64,000 bases of DNA from Clostridium sp. CAG:354_28_25. GTDB lineage: Bacteria > Bacillota > Clostridia > TANB77 > CAG-508. Position 1 is the first letter of the stretch. Each line of letters begins with the position of its first letter. The notes below the pieces were generated by a model. That model saw only the letters and a list, made by a program, of their open reading frames with translations, made no database searches and had not been told where the DNA came from. The position numbers and the translations under genes were made by a program. Where the stretch lies: contig MNRL01000015.1 of the NCBI GenBank assembly GCA_001915925.1, positions 62,001-126,000 on the forward strand, given 5' to 3'. Positions 51,221-60,201 of this stretch are shown piece after piece.

Positions 51221-51922
51221 CTACCATTCTATCTCCTCGATTGGTGTTGGATTCTCATTTATTATCATATCTTCTGCGGTTCCATTTTTAAATTTTATAA
51301 CTTTATCTGCCATTGGAGCTATTGCCCCATTATGGGTAATTATTATAACAGTCATTTTTTCTATTCTGGACATATCTTGCAATAATTTTAAAATTTGTTT
51401 ACCTGTTTTATAATCTAAGGCTCCTGTTGGTTCATCACAAAGCAACAACTTTGGATTTTTTGCTATAGCTCTTGCGATAGCCACTCTTTGTTGCTCTCCT
51501 CCAGATAGTTGTGATGGAAAATTGTTTTTTCTATCTGCTAGTCCTACCTTTTCCATTACTTGTTCTGGATTTAAAGATTTCTTACATATTTGTGTTGCAA
51601 GTTCTACATTTTCTATTGCAGTTAAATTTTGAACTAAATTATAAAATTGAAATACAAAACCTATATCTTCTCTTCTATATTTTATTAAATCCCTATTTTT
51701 TAATCTGGAGATTTCTTTATTATCTACTATAACTCTTCCAGATGTAGCATTATCCATACCACCTAATATGTTTAAAGCTGTAGTTTTGCCTGCTCCACTT
51801 GGACCTACTATTACAACTAATTCTCCCTTTTCTATGCTTAAATTGGCATTACTTAAGGCGTGTATTATAACTTCTCCCATTTTATAATCTTTACATACAT
51901 TTTTAAATTCGATATATGACAT
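51221..51922 (-). CDS. ABC transporter ATP-binding protein (LolD/MacB type)
   Basis: The protein is 233 aa from ATG at 51922 (AAAGGAGTG before it). Walker A GPSGAGKTTALN, Q-loop FVFQFYNL, signature SQLSGGEQQRVAIARA, Walker B LLLCDEPTGALD and H-loop IITHNGAIAPMADKV are all present. It powers the following FtsX-like permease gene. It starts 6 bp after the LMW phosphatase stop, forming an operon. Confidence 0.93.
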   Translation of the reverse strand: MSYIEFKNVCKDYKMGEVIIHALSNANLSIEKGELVVIVGPSGAGKTTALNILGGMDNATSGRVIVDNKEISRLKNRDLIKYRREDIGFVFQFYNLVQNLTAIENVELATQICKKSLNPEQVMEKVGLADRKNNFPSQLSGGEQQRVAIARAIAKNPKLLLCDEPTGALDYKTGKQILKLLQDMSRIEKMTVIIITHNGAIAPMADKVIKFKNGTAEDMIINENPTPIEEIEW

Positions 51923-51927
51923 AATAA

Positions 51928-52383
51928 TCACTCCTTTGTTAAGTAATTATATAAAGCTTGACATCCTTTTAGTACTTCTTCATAAGTTTTGGTAAAATTT
52001 CCTGTGTACCAAGGATCTGCTATATCTTTTTTCTCATTTGTAAAATCCAATAATTTATATACTTTATTTGCTGTATCTTTACCTACAATTGCTTTTATCC
52101 TTACAATATTACTATTCTCCATCCCAATTATATAATCATATTTATCATAATCTTCTTTTTTTAGCTGTTTAGCTCTATGTTTTTGAAATGGTATATTATG
52201 TTCAAGTAACTTTTCTTTAGTCCCATAATGCATATCGTTTCCAATTTCTTCTGTACTAGTTGCAGCAGAAGAAATGTAGAAGTTTTTTTCTTGTCCGTTT
52301 TTTGCTACTATGTCTTTAAAAATATATTCTGCCATTGGTGATCTACATATATTTCCAAGACATACAAATAATACTTTTTGCAT
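51928..52383 (-). CDS. Low-molecular-weight protein-tyrosine phosphatase
   Basis: The protein is 151 aa. The phosphate loop CLGNICRSP (Cys8-x5-Arg14) is at the N-terminus and the general acid is in DPWYTGNF. It probably dephosphorylates tyrosine or arginine residues of regulatory proteins; in Firmicutes YwlE is the arginine phosphatase homologue. Which residue it acts on cannot be told. It precedes the ABC exporter in the same operon. Confidence 0.92.
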   Translation of the reverse strand: MQKVLFVCLGNICRSPMAEYIFKDIVAKNGQEKNFYISSAATSTEEIGNDMHYGTKEKLLEHNIPFQKHRAKQLKKEDYDKYDYIIGMENSNIVRIKAIVGKDTANKVYKLLDFTNEKKDIADPWYTGNFTKTYEEVLKGCQALYNYLTKE

Positions 52384-52566
52384 ATTAAAGTCCTTCCCTT
52401 TCTCGGTTTGTTCGAATGTACATGTAAAAATGAAAGTAATTTTCTTTCAAAATATTCCTTCTATATATAAATTGTATCATACTTTTATGTCCATTTGGTA
52501 AATTTCACAAATTTTTCCAATATTACTTTTTTTATATTTTTTTATTACATTTTTGTAACAAAAATG

Positions 52567-52595
52567 TTGACAATTTTTAATATTTGCTCTATAAT
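52567..52595 (+). promoter_or_regulatory. Perfect sigma-A consensus promoter for the 51-aa ORF
   Basis: TTGACA (52567-52572), exactly 17 bp, TATAAT (52590-52595). This is the only promoter in the window facing the small ORF and it matches consensus at every base. Confidence 0.85.
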
Positions 52596-52664
52596 GAATT
52601 TATATTATGAAAAATACTAAAGATTTTTGACATAGATACTATAGATAAAAAGGAGAGAAATACA

Positions 52665-52820
52665 ATGGAAAATTATAATAAAACTGATTGTTTAGCTTTA
52701 ACAATCAGAAAAGAACATAGGTTAATAGTTATTAACAAAGCAGTTAAGAAAACTATAACAATTTCTGTTAAAACTATATTGGCAGCAATATGTTTAACTT
52801 TATTAAATGTCTTTGTTTAA
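52665..52820 (+). CDS. Small membrane peptide (51 aa) behind a consensus promoter
   Basis: ATG at 52665 follows AAAAGGAG. The N-terminal half is polar and basic (MENYNKTDCLALTIRKEH, NKAVKKT), the second half is a membrane helix (TISVKTILAAICLTLLNVFV). It is 51 aa with no family I recognise. The gap 52384-52976 is otherwise only leader, repeat copy 8 and a terminator. The perfect promoter and strong RBS argue that it is expressed; toxin-like or signalling peptides have this form, but that is inference. Confidence 0.6.
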   Translation: MENYNKTDCLALTIRKEHRLIVINKAVKKTITISVKTILAAICLTLLNVFV

Positions 52821-52835
52821 TTATATATTCAATAC

Positions 52836-52905
52836 AACGGGATTTGGGGACGTTCCTCAAGTCCCGATTTTTTAAAGGGATTTAGGGACGTTGTTCAAAT
52901 CCCTG
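52836..52905. repeat. GGGGACGTTCC-family repeat, copy 8 (two hairpins)
   Basis: First hairpin: CGGGATTTGGGGACGTTCC...AAGTCCCG (52838-52866). Second: AGGGATTT (52876-52883) and AAATCCCT (52897-52904) with loop AGGGACGTTGTTC. Both units are in tandem and in the same orientation. It lies between convergent genes. Confidence 0.85.
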
Positions 52906-52940
52906 CTATTTCTATTTTAATTAAAAACAGTTATACATAC

Positions 52941-52976
52941 AAAAAAGCGCCTCTTTCATATAAGAAGCACTTTTTC
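52941..52976. terminator. Bidirectional terminator-like hairpin
   Basis: AAAAAG-C-GC-C-TCTT, loop TCATAT, AAGA-A-GC-A-CTTTTT gives a stem with three symmetric mismatches. It separates the 51-aa ORF from the convergent 52977-53561 gene. Confidence 0.6.
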
Positions 52977-53561
52977 TTAATTTTCACTAGCATTTATAAT
53001 TATTTGCTCGTTTGCTACAATAATATTTAAAATATTTTTTCCTTCATCTGGCTTTAATCTTTTTTGATTGTCATTAAAATATTTCTTTATATCTCTAGTC
53101 ATGTTATTGCCAATTTGTGTTAATGACATTTCTTCTGCATTTTCTTGTTTTTCTGCTTTTTCTATTACTTTATCCTTAATGTTTATATCAACCTTAACTA
53201 TTTCCTTATCATCTACTTTATAGTATAGATTTACTATTCCTGTTTCTAAATTTTCTAATTTATAATGAGCTTTTACTAATTGTATATTTTTCATATCTAA
53301 ATGCTCTATTACCTCATTATTTAAATCATTTAATATTAAGATGTCTGATGATAATTTCTTTTCTGCATTACTAATTCTTATTTCTCCATTTGAATCAGTT
53401 GAGTTTATCTTTGTAACTATAAAATATCCTGCAATTATTATTGCTATTATTATAATTACAGCTAAGACTTTTCTTTTATCAATTACTCTATTCCTTTTAT
53501 TTGGAGATTTTTTGTGTGAACTAGTTTTTTTGGTTGGTTCGCTTTTATATCTTTTTGCCAA
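52977..53561 (-). CDS. Unknown membrane-anchored extracytoplasmic protein
   Basis: The protein is 194 aa from TTG at 53561, eight bases after AAGGGGG; upstream ATGs overlap the preceding terminator. A basic N-terminus (KRYKSEPTKKTSSHKKSPNKRNRVIDKRK) precedes a membrane helix (VLAVIIIIAIIIAGYFIV), then a helical/beta extracytoplasmic domain (NIQLVKAHYKLENLETGIVNLYYKVDDKEIVKVDINIKDK). It resembles small clostridial envelope proteins next to surface loci, but I recognise no family. It is downstream of the giant surface protein but separated from it by a perfect palindromic terminator. Confidence 0.7.
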   Translation of the reverse strand: MAKRYKSEPTKKTSSHKKSPNKRNRVIDKRKVLAVIIIIAIIIAGYFIVTKINSTDSNGEIRISNAEKKLSSDILILNDLNNEVIEHLDMKNIQLVKAHYKLENLETGIVNLYYKVDDKEIVKVDINIKDKVIEKAEKQENAEEMSLTQIGNNMTRDIKKYFNDNQKRLKPDEGKNILNIIVANEQIIINASEN

Positions 53562-53610
53562 AATATTTTCCCCCTTAAAAGTATTCTGTTTCATATCTTT
53601 ATATTGATAT

Positions 53611-53642
53611 ATAAAAGGTAGAAAGTACTTTCTACCTTTTAT
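53611..53642 (-). terminator. Perfect palindromic terminator after the giant surface protein gene
   Basis: ATAAAAGGTAGAAAGT (53611-53626) is immediately followed by its exact complement (53627-53642). It lies just after the 53653 stop codon. Confidence 0.8.
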
Positions 53643-53652
53643 ACTTTTGTGA

Positions 53653-56600
53653 TTATCTTTCAACTTTTACTGATATAGTAGCTACATTTGAAGCATTTCC
53701 TGAACTATCTTTTGCTGTATATGCTATTCTATATTCTCCTACTTTTGATGTATCTACTTTTGATGGTGATGGGTATACTAATTTACCATTTTCATCATAA
53801 AAATGAATTGTAATTTCATAATCGTCAGCATCTATATAAGCATTATCAGTTAATGTTGCTCCTAATTCTGTATATGTGTCACCAACTTTTAGTGTTTGGC
53901 TCTTTCCATTTGCTGTAATTACTGGAGCTGTTGTATCTTTAACAATAACTGTTCTTACTGTAATCTTTGTATTTCCTGACTTATCTGTATATTCATAACC
54001 AATTTTATATTCCCCTGGTTGTTTAACATCTACTTCAGTTAAATGTGACTTTTTAAGTTCTCCATTTACATAATAATTTATATTTGTATATTTAAAGTTT
54101 TCTATAGTAGGGTCTGAATTATCTGTTACTTTTGCACCTTCATCTTTATAAGGTGTTCCTGCTTCTATTGTTATATTTTCTTCACCATTTAATGTAACTG
54201 TTGGCATTGTTGTATCTTTAATGTATAAATATCTTGTTGCTTGTTTTGTATTACCTGCTTTATCTGTATAAATATAGGCTATTTTATAAAGTCCTGTTTT
54301 TCTAGTATCAATTTCTGTCAATCTTGACTCAGTTACTTTGTCTGAATTAGGATCTGCATAATAGTTTGCATAAGTGAATTGGTAGTTGCTAGAAATAAAG
54401 CCGTCAATATTGTCTGTTACAGTTGCACCTGCATCTACATATTCACTTCCTGCTTCTATAGTAATAGGTTCTTCAGTACCATTTAACTTAATTGTTGCTG
54501 GCGTTTTATCAAAAAATACTCTATTTCCATTAGATGGTTTTGTTTCATCTGTCATTTTATTTCCAAATAAATCTACTAAATCAGAAATTTTAAATGTAAT
54601 TTCTCCATCTACAAAAGCTGTATCTTCTGGAATTTCATAAATTAGAACATAACTATATCTATCATTTTTTTCATCATAATTAGCTTTTACTAGATTTCCA
54701 TCCATTGGATATTCTACACCATTATTTATTAATGTAAATGATGGATTATGTGCTAATTCTTCTTTAACACCTATACTTACCCAAAGTTTATCTCCTATTT
54801 TTGCATAAAATTCATGTTTTGTACTATCATCACCATTAACCATGATGTTTGAATACTCTCTTGTTGGAGCTACTGCATCATAGTTAAATGTATATTCAGC
54901 TGTATTTCCAGCTTCATCGCTAGCAACAACAGTATTTACACCTTCTTTTAAGTATGATTTTAATGCTTCATAAGAAATTTCTCCGTTTGTAAGAATTAAT
55001 GTTTCACCATTAATTTCATAAGAAGCTACACCATTATCGTCTGTAACTTTAAAACCTATTCTACTATAATTACCTTCTGAACCAGAAATCGAATCTTCTG
55101 TTGGCTCTATAGTTGGTTTTGTATTATCTATTATTACATTTGTATATTTACCATCATTTATATCAGCATTTGTTAAAGGTTCTCCTTCATTTCCTGCAAC
55201 ATCTTTGTATCCATAAACTTTAAACGCTACTTCACCTTCTGGTGTATTTTGGTCTATCTTAACATCTGCCATATAATAATAAATGTTTGATTCTTCAATT
55301 GAACTATCTGGACGATATGTTACATCATATACTTTTCCAAACATTTCAACTTTTGGTTCTACTGCTAATTTTTCTGGGAAAGATACTAATACACGAATGC
55401 TGTCTCCAGCTTTTGCATATCTTTGATCTCTTGTATCACCATTATCTATATTACGAGCAATTCCTAAATTTAATTTTTCAGGAGCTGTTGTATCAAAAAA
55501 TACTTTATGTCCATTAGTTGGACCTTTTACGTCTTCTCTCTTATTTCCAGCTTTATCTTCTATATTAGAAACTTTTAATTCAATTTCTCCGTCTACAAAA
55601 GTTGTATCTTCTGGAATTTCATAAATTACTGTGTAATCCCATGCTTTTGCAGGATTTTGTTTTACTATTACTTGTGAATCTTCCATTACATATTCTTTTC
55701 CATTATTAATTAATGTAAATGTTGGATTATGTCCTAGTTCTTCATTTGCTGTATAGCACATATAAATTGAATCACCAGGTCTTACATAATATTCTCTTTG
55801 CTCGTTAGATTCACCTAATTTTAAAATATTATTTGCTAATGTCTTTGGAGCTGTTCTATCGAAAATTACGTAGTAATTATCATTACCAGTTGTTGTAACT
55901 TCATCTCCTGTATTTCCTGCTAAATCAACTAATCCTTTAACTGTTACTGGGATTTTTTCTCCTTCTACTAAATTCATATCTTCTGTTATATCTACATATA
56001 CTACATATTTATTAAATTGAGGTTCTTGTACTGGCACTTCTATTTCTTTTCCACCAATTACAATTATTGGATTTTTATCTAATAATTCTGTTGTATTTAC
56101 TGTTATTGCTATTCCTTTATTTTGTCTTGGATTTTGTGTTAATCCTGAATAGTTTTGATTTCCTGTTGGATTATAGAAGTTTTGTACTCTTAATTCTCTT
56201 AATGCTGGTGCTGTTTTATCAAATGTTACAGATGTATTATTTGTAGTTGTAGTAATAACATCTCCAACATTTCCAGCTAAATCTTCAAATCCTGATATTT
56301 CAAAAGACATTTTTCCTTCATTTATTTCATTTGCTATATCTTCTGTCATTGTAAGCCATGCAACATATAGTGTTCCAGCTTCATTTTGGTCATTTATTAT
56401 TGTTTCTTTGTCTGTATCCATACCATTTATTTTGATAACTGGATATTTAGATAATTCTTCTTTAATTCTAACTTTTACCCAAACTTGATCTCCAACTTTA
56501 GCATATTGATTATTTTTATTTGTAGTTGTGAATTCTACAAAATCAGCTGTTGGTGCTGTTTTATCATATTCTACACCTTGATCTATTCCTGGATATTTTA

Positions 56601-59600
56601 AATCTGCATTTGTTAATGTTTTTCCAACATTTCCTGCTGCATCTTCATATCCATAAACTTCAAATTTGATTTCACCTTCTGGTAAATTCATATCTTCTGT
56701 TATTGTAAATTGTCCTGAATAAGCATTTGTATTCATTGATTCTGAAGTTAGATATGCATCTATCATATTTACTTCTTTAACAACTTTATTGTCTGCTCCT
56801 AAAACTCTTATTTTTGGCATTACTGCTAATTTCTCGTTATCAAATTGTACAAGAATTCTTACATAATCACCTGTTTTAGCATGATATATGTCTCCTTCTT
56901 TTGCATCATAATGAGATCCATTAACTATTCCTAATGCTGTATATTCTGGAGCCACTGTATCAAATACTACATATGGATATTCTTTACTTGTTGTTTGTTC
57001 TTGTGTTATATCTTTTCCAACATTTCCTGCAACATCTTCGTATCCATAGATTCTAAATTGTATTTTACCTTGTGGTAATTGCAATTCGTCTGTTGTATCA
57101 AATTCAACAAAATAGAATTGTGCAGCTTCACTCCAAGCTAAATCCATTGTTGTTACTTTTCCATTTTCTCCATAAATATCAACTTTTGGATTAACTCCTA
57201 ACATTTCTGTAAATGTTACATATAATCTTATATGTTCATCTCTTGTTGCAAGTGTAATATCTCCACCATAATTATCATTTGTCCAATTGAATATACCCAT
57301 TGCAGCAAGTTCTGGAGCTACTGTGTCGTAAACAACTCCTGGGTAAGCTTCTTCATTTATTTCTGTTACTACTTCTCCAACATTTCCTGCTGCATCAGCA
57401 TATCCAGAAATTCTAACTTGAATTGGTCCTTCTGGTAAATTCATTTCATCTGTTAAAGTAAAGTCTGCCATATACATATAATAGTTGTTTTCTGGTTTAG
57501 AAGTTTGTTCTCTGTATGTACAGCTAACTTCTGTAACAGTTCCATCTTCTCCAATTACTTCAACTGTTGGTTCTACTGCTAATTTTTCCTCAAATGCTAC
57601 TCTTAATCTAATTCTATCTCCAGTTGTAGCAACTGTAGTGTCTTTACCTTCATTATAATGTGTATCGTTTAACATTCCTACTGTTTTTACTACTGGTGCA
57701 TTATTATCATATGTTACTTGACCATATTCTGATGTAAAAGTAACATCTTCATTATCTAATATTGCTTCATTTCCTGCTAAGTCAAAAGCATTTGTTACTG
57801 TAAATGGTACTTCTGTTCCATCTGCTAATCCTAAGATATTATTATCAATTACAATATCTGCAACAAATGTACGTTTTCCATCTACTGTACTTCTATATTC
57901 AAAGTTAGCAGTTTGAACATTTTTTCCTGTTCCAATTGTTAAAATTGGAGCTTTAGACATATCCATATCTTCGTTAAAGTTTGCTTCTACTCTTAATGTT
58001 TCTCCATCTTTAATCCATGTACGACGATTTGCATCGCTTACATTTAAGATATATAGTGGATGTCCTGCATCTTTATTTCCTGAATATGGGGCTGTTCTAT
58101 CATATATTACTTTTGAATATTCATCACGATTAATTTTTGTTTGCTCTAATTTTTCTCCAACATTTCCTGCTATATCAGCATATCCATATACTTCGAATGG
58201 TATTTCACCTTCTGGCATAGTTTCATCTAATGTGAAATCTACCATATAGTAGTAAATGTTTTGTTCTGGATTTGAGCTTGCTGGACGATATGTTGCTGTA
58301 TATTCTTTTCCAAATACTTTAACTGTTGGTTCAACTGCTAATTTCTCTGGGAAAGAAATTAAAATACGAACTTCGTCTCCTTCTTTTGCCCATGTTAAAT
58401 CTTCTACTTTATTTACATAGCGTGTTTTATTTAATATTCCTAATTTTGAATATACTGGAGCAATTGAATCATATGTAAATGTATATGTAGATTCATTTCC
58501 AGCAATATCTCTTACAGTAATAGTATTTGTTCCTTGTACTAAAAATTCTCTGATATTAGCAAAGTTTGCATCTGACCATGCACTTGGTGTCATACCTGTA
58601 ATTAAAGTATCATTTACTTCATATTCTACAACTTTAAAATTATCACTTAATTTAAAGCTTACTTTACTATATACATCTTGTTCGTTATTACCTACATAGT
58701 TTTCTTTTTCCTCCATGTATCCTTCTGTTCCTTTTACATGGATTTCTGGTGCTGTACCATCATAAAATACTCTATGACCATTTGTTGGTCCATTTTCATC
58801 TGGGATTGAATTTCCAGCTACATCTTCTATATTAGATACTCTTAAAGTAATTTCTCCATCTACAAAAGTTGTATCTTCTGGAATTAAGTATCTTACTGAA
58901 TAATCCCATCTGTTTTCTGCACTTTGTCTTACTGTTACTAGTGAATCTTCCATTACATATTCTGTTCCATTATTGATTAATGTAAATGTTGGATTATGTG
59001 CTAATTCTTCATTAACAGCTATATACATGTAAATAGTATCTCCACGTTTTACATAATATTCTCTCAAGTCATTTGATTCACCATCTTTTAAGATGTTTGT
59101 TGCTAATCTAACAGGTGCTGTTACATCTGTTACATCTGCATCAAGATTTGCTAATAATTCTCCACCATAAACAGTCATATTGCTCCAAGCTAAAGTTAAA
59201 GCTTGTGTTGGAATTGTTTCTGTTGTTGTAGTTGTTGCTACTTGAGTACTACCATCTGTTGTTGTAGTTGTTTGTTGTACTGGTGCTGTTGGTGTTGTTG
59301 CTGTTGTTCCAGAATTAGTAGTTGCACCATCATTATTAGCTACTGTTGTTTGCTCTTCTGATTGTTCTTCTTGTTGTGGTTCTTCGCTTTGTGTTGCAGT
59401 TCCTTGGTCATTATTATCACCATTATTTTCAGGGACTGCATCTTGTGTTTGTTCACTATTACTATTGTTTTCACCTATAGCAGTAGCTTCTGTTTCACCT
59501 TGGTCTTTTAAGAAAACTACTACCATTGAAATTGCTGCAACTACTAATATTGCAATTATAACTATGGCAACTATAGCTTTCTTACTTAAACTTTTCCCTT

Positions 59601-59604
59601 CCAT
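53653..59604 (-). CDS. Giant repetitive Ig-like surface protein (1983 aa), N-terminally anchored
   Basis: Residues 8-32 are a signal-anchor helix (AIVAIVIIAILVVAAISMVVVFL) and 35-140 a Glu/Gln/Thr/Asn-rich linker. The body has 13 tandem modules, most of 90-130 residues, delimited by a [YF]D-x-TAP-type linker (YDNNAPVV, FDTVAPEY). Several share GDxIRVLVSFPEKLAVEP, YMADFTL, EGEIPFEVYGYADIAGNVGE. Three about 80-residue C-terminal modules (ITIEAGTPYKDEGAKVTDNSD, VDVKQPGEYKIGYEYTDKSGNTK) resemble the DUF5011/HYR Ig-like type and end in KVER. There is no LPXTG, so the protein should stay attached by its N-terminus, with the repeats outside. It is the third gene of an operon with a sortase and a LPVTF protein, and likely works in adhesion or surface structure. 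Confidence 0.85.
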   Translation of the reverse strand: MEGKSLSKKAIVAIVIIAILVVAAISMVVVFLKDQGETEATAIGENNSNSEQTQDAVPENNGDNNDQGTATQSEEPQQEEQSEEQTTVANNDGATTNSGTTATTPTAPVQQTTTTTDGSTQVATTTTTETIPTQALTLAWSNMTVYGGELLANLDADVTDVTAPVRLATNILKDGESNDLREYYVKRGDTIYMYIAVNEELAHNPTFTLINNGTEYVMEDSLVTVRQSAENRWDYSVRYLIPEDTTFVDGEITLRVSNIEDVAGNSIPDENGPTNGHRVFYDGTAPEIHVKGTEGYMEEKENYVGNNEQDVYSKVSFKLSDNFKVVEYEVNDTLITGMTPSAWSDANFANIREFLVQGTNTITVRDIAGNESTYTFTYDSIAPVYSKLGILNKTRYVNKVEDLTWAKEGDEVRILISFPEKLAVEPTVKVFGKEYTATYRPASSNPEQNIYYYMVDFTLDETMPEGEIPFEVYGYADIAGNVGEKLEQTKINRDEYSKVIYDRTAPYSGNKDAGHPLYILNVSDANRRTWIKDGETLRVEANFNEDMDMSKAPILTIGTGKNVQTANFEYRSTVDGKRTFVADIVIDNNILGLADGTEVPFTVTNAFDLAGNEAILDNEDVTFTSEYGQVTYDNNAPVVKTVGMLNDTHYNEGKDTTVATTGDRIRLRVAFEEKLAVEPTVEVIGEDGTVTEVSCTYREQTSKPENNYYMYMADFTLTDEMNLPEGPIQVRISGYADAAGNVGEVVTEINEEAYPGVVYDTVAPELAAMGIFNWTNDNYGGDITLATRDEHIRLYVTFTEMLGVNPKVDIYGENGKVTTMDLAWSEAAQFYFVEFDTTDELQLPQGKIQFRIYGYEDVAGNVGKDITQEQTTSKEYPYVVFDTVAPEYTALGIVNGSHYDAKEGDIYHAKTGDYVRILVQFDNEKLAVMPKIRVLGADNKVVKEVNMIDAYLTSESMNTNAYSGQFTITEDMNLPEGEIKFEVYGYEDAAGNVGKTLTNADLKYPGIDQGVEYDKTAPTADFVEFTTTNKNNQYAKVGDQVWVKVRIKEELSKYPVIKINGMDTDKETIINDQNEAGTLYVAWLTMTEDIANEINEGKMSFEISGFEDLAGNVGDVITTTTNNTSVTFDKTAPALRELRVQNFYNPTGNQNYSGLTQNPRQNKGIAITVNTTELLDKNPIIVIGGKEIEVPVQEPQFNKYVVYVDITEDMNLVEGEKIPVTVKGLVDLAGNTGDEVTTTGNDNYYVIFDRTAPKTLANNILKLGESNEQREYYVRPGDSIYMCYTANEELGHNPTFTLINNGKEYVMEDSQVIVKQNPAKAWDYTVIYEIPEDTTFVDGEIELKVSNIEDKAGNKREDVKGPTNGHKVFFDTTAPEKLNLGIARNIDNGDTRDQRYAKAGDSIRVLVSFPEKLAVEPKVEMFGKVYDVTYRPDSSIEESNIYYYMADVKIDQNTPEGEVAFKVYGYKDVAGNEGEPLTNADINDGKYTNVIIDNTKPTIEPTEDSISGSEGNYSRIGFKVTDDNGVASYEINGETLILTNGEISYEALKSYLKEGVNTVVASDEAGNTAEYTFNYDAVAPTREYSNIMVNGDDSTKHEFYAKIGDKLWVSIGVKEELAHNPSFTLINNGVEYPMDGNLVKANYDEKNDRYSYVLIYEIPEDTAFVDGEITFKISDLVDLFGNKMTDETKPSNGNRVFFDKTPATIKLNGTEEPITIEAGSEYVDAGATVTDNIDGFISSNYQFTYANYYADPNSDKVTESRLTEIDTRKTGLYKIAYIYTDKAGNTKQATRYLYIKDTTMPTVTLNGEENITIEAGTPYKDEGAKVTDNSDPTIENFKYTNINYYVNGELKKSHLTEVDVKQPGEYKIGYEYTDKSGNTKITVRTVIVKDTTAPVITANGKSQTLKVGDTYTELGATLTDNAYIDADDYEITIHFYDENGKLVYPSPSKVDTSKVGEYRIAYTAKDSSGNASNVATISVKVER

Positions 59605-59622
59605 AAATTATCCCCCTATAAT

Positions 59623-60201
59623 TTATTTTTTTACTTCTTCCGCCTTAATAATAAGTCTGGCTTTGTTTCCGTTTTCGCAAGTTATTAAGGTGACTTCTCT
59701 AATTTCTTCTTCATTTGTTTCTAAGATGCTAACATCATTTGGGTCTGTTACAAAAATAGAATTTATTTCGTACTCAACAGTATTTTTTTGTAAATCGGTT
59801 AAATAGATTTTATCTCCAACTACAAGTTCATCGTTTTTTCCAAACATTGTTCCATCATAATTATTATGACCAGCTAGAGCTAAATTTCCTATTTCGTTAA
59901 CATTTCCACCACTAAAACGGGTTATTGACGTTCTCATGTTTTCTTTTGTAGTTATGTCTAGAATTGGGTATTCTAGATCAATTTTGGGTATATTAATAAT
60001 TCCTATAATAGAATTATTACCAAATTTAATAGGTTCTGTTGTCCTTTCATGTTGTTTAATTTCTTCTACTATTTGTGCATTATTTTCTTCATTAATTTGA
60101 TTTCCAATATATTTTTTCGCTATAAGTGCAATTACAATAATCGCAAAAATAATAACTATAAAAAGTAATATTTTATAAAATACTAACTTTCTATTTTTCA
60201 T
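59623..60201 (-). CDS. Sortase family transpeptidase
   Basis: The protein is 192 aa with an N-terminal membrane anchor (residues 11-29). Catalytic residues are H112 (LALAGHNNYDGTMFG), C175 (EVTLITCENG) and R182 (NKARLIIKAE), in the TLxTC arrangement of sortases. The length and the absence of long class B or C insertions suggest a class D- or E-like sortase, but the class is not fixed. It overlaps the upstream LPVTF protein gene by 11 bp, making that protein the likely substrate. It lacks a good ribosome binding site of its own, so translation is probably coupled. Confidence 0.9.
   Translation of the reverse strand: MKNRKLVFYKILLFIVIIFAIIVIALIAKKYIGNQINEENNAQIVEEIKQHERTTEPIKFGNNSIIGIINIPKIDLEYPILDITTKENMRTSITRFSGGNVNEIGNLALAGHNNYDGTMFGKNDELVVGDKIYLTDLQKNTVEYEINSIFVTDPNDVSILETNEEEIREVTLITCENGNKARLIIKAEEVKK

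Noticed and set aside
2975..52905. CRISPR array from the repeats
   Set aside because: Repeats are dispersed at single loci, vary in sequence, and lack regular spacers or cas genes.
53653..53700. LPXTG sorting signal at the end of the giant protein
   Set aside because: The C-terminus ends in a beta-strand (VATISVKVER) with no motif, hydrophobic helix or basic tail.
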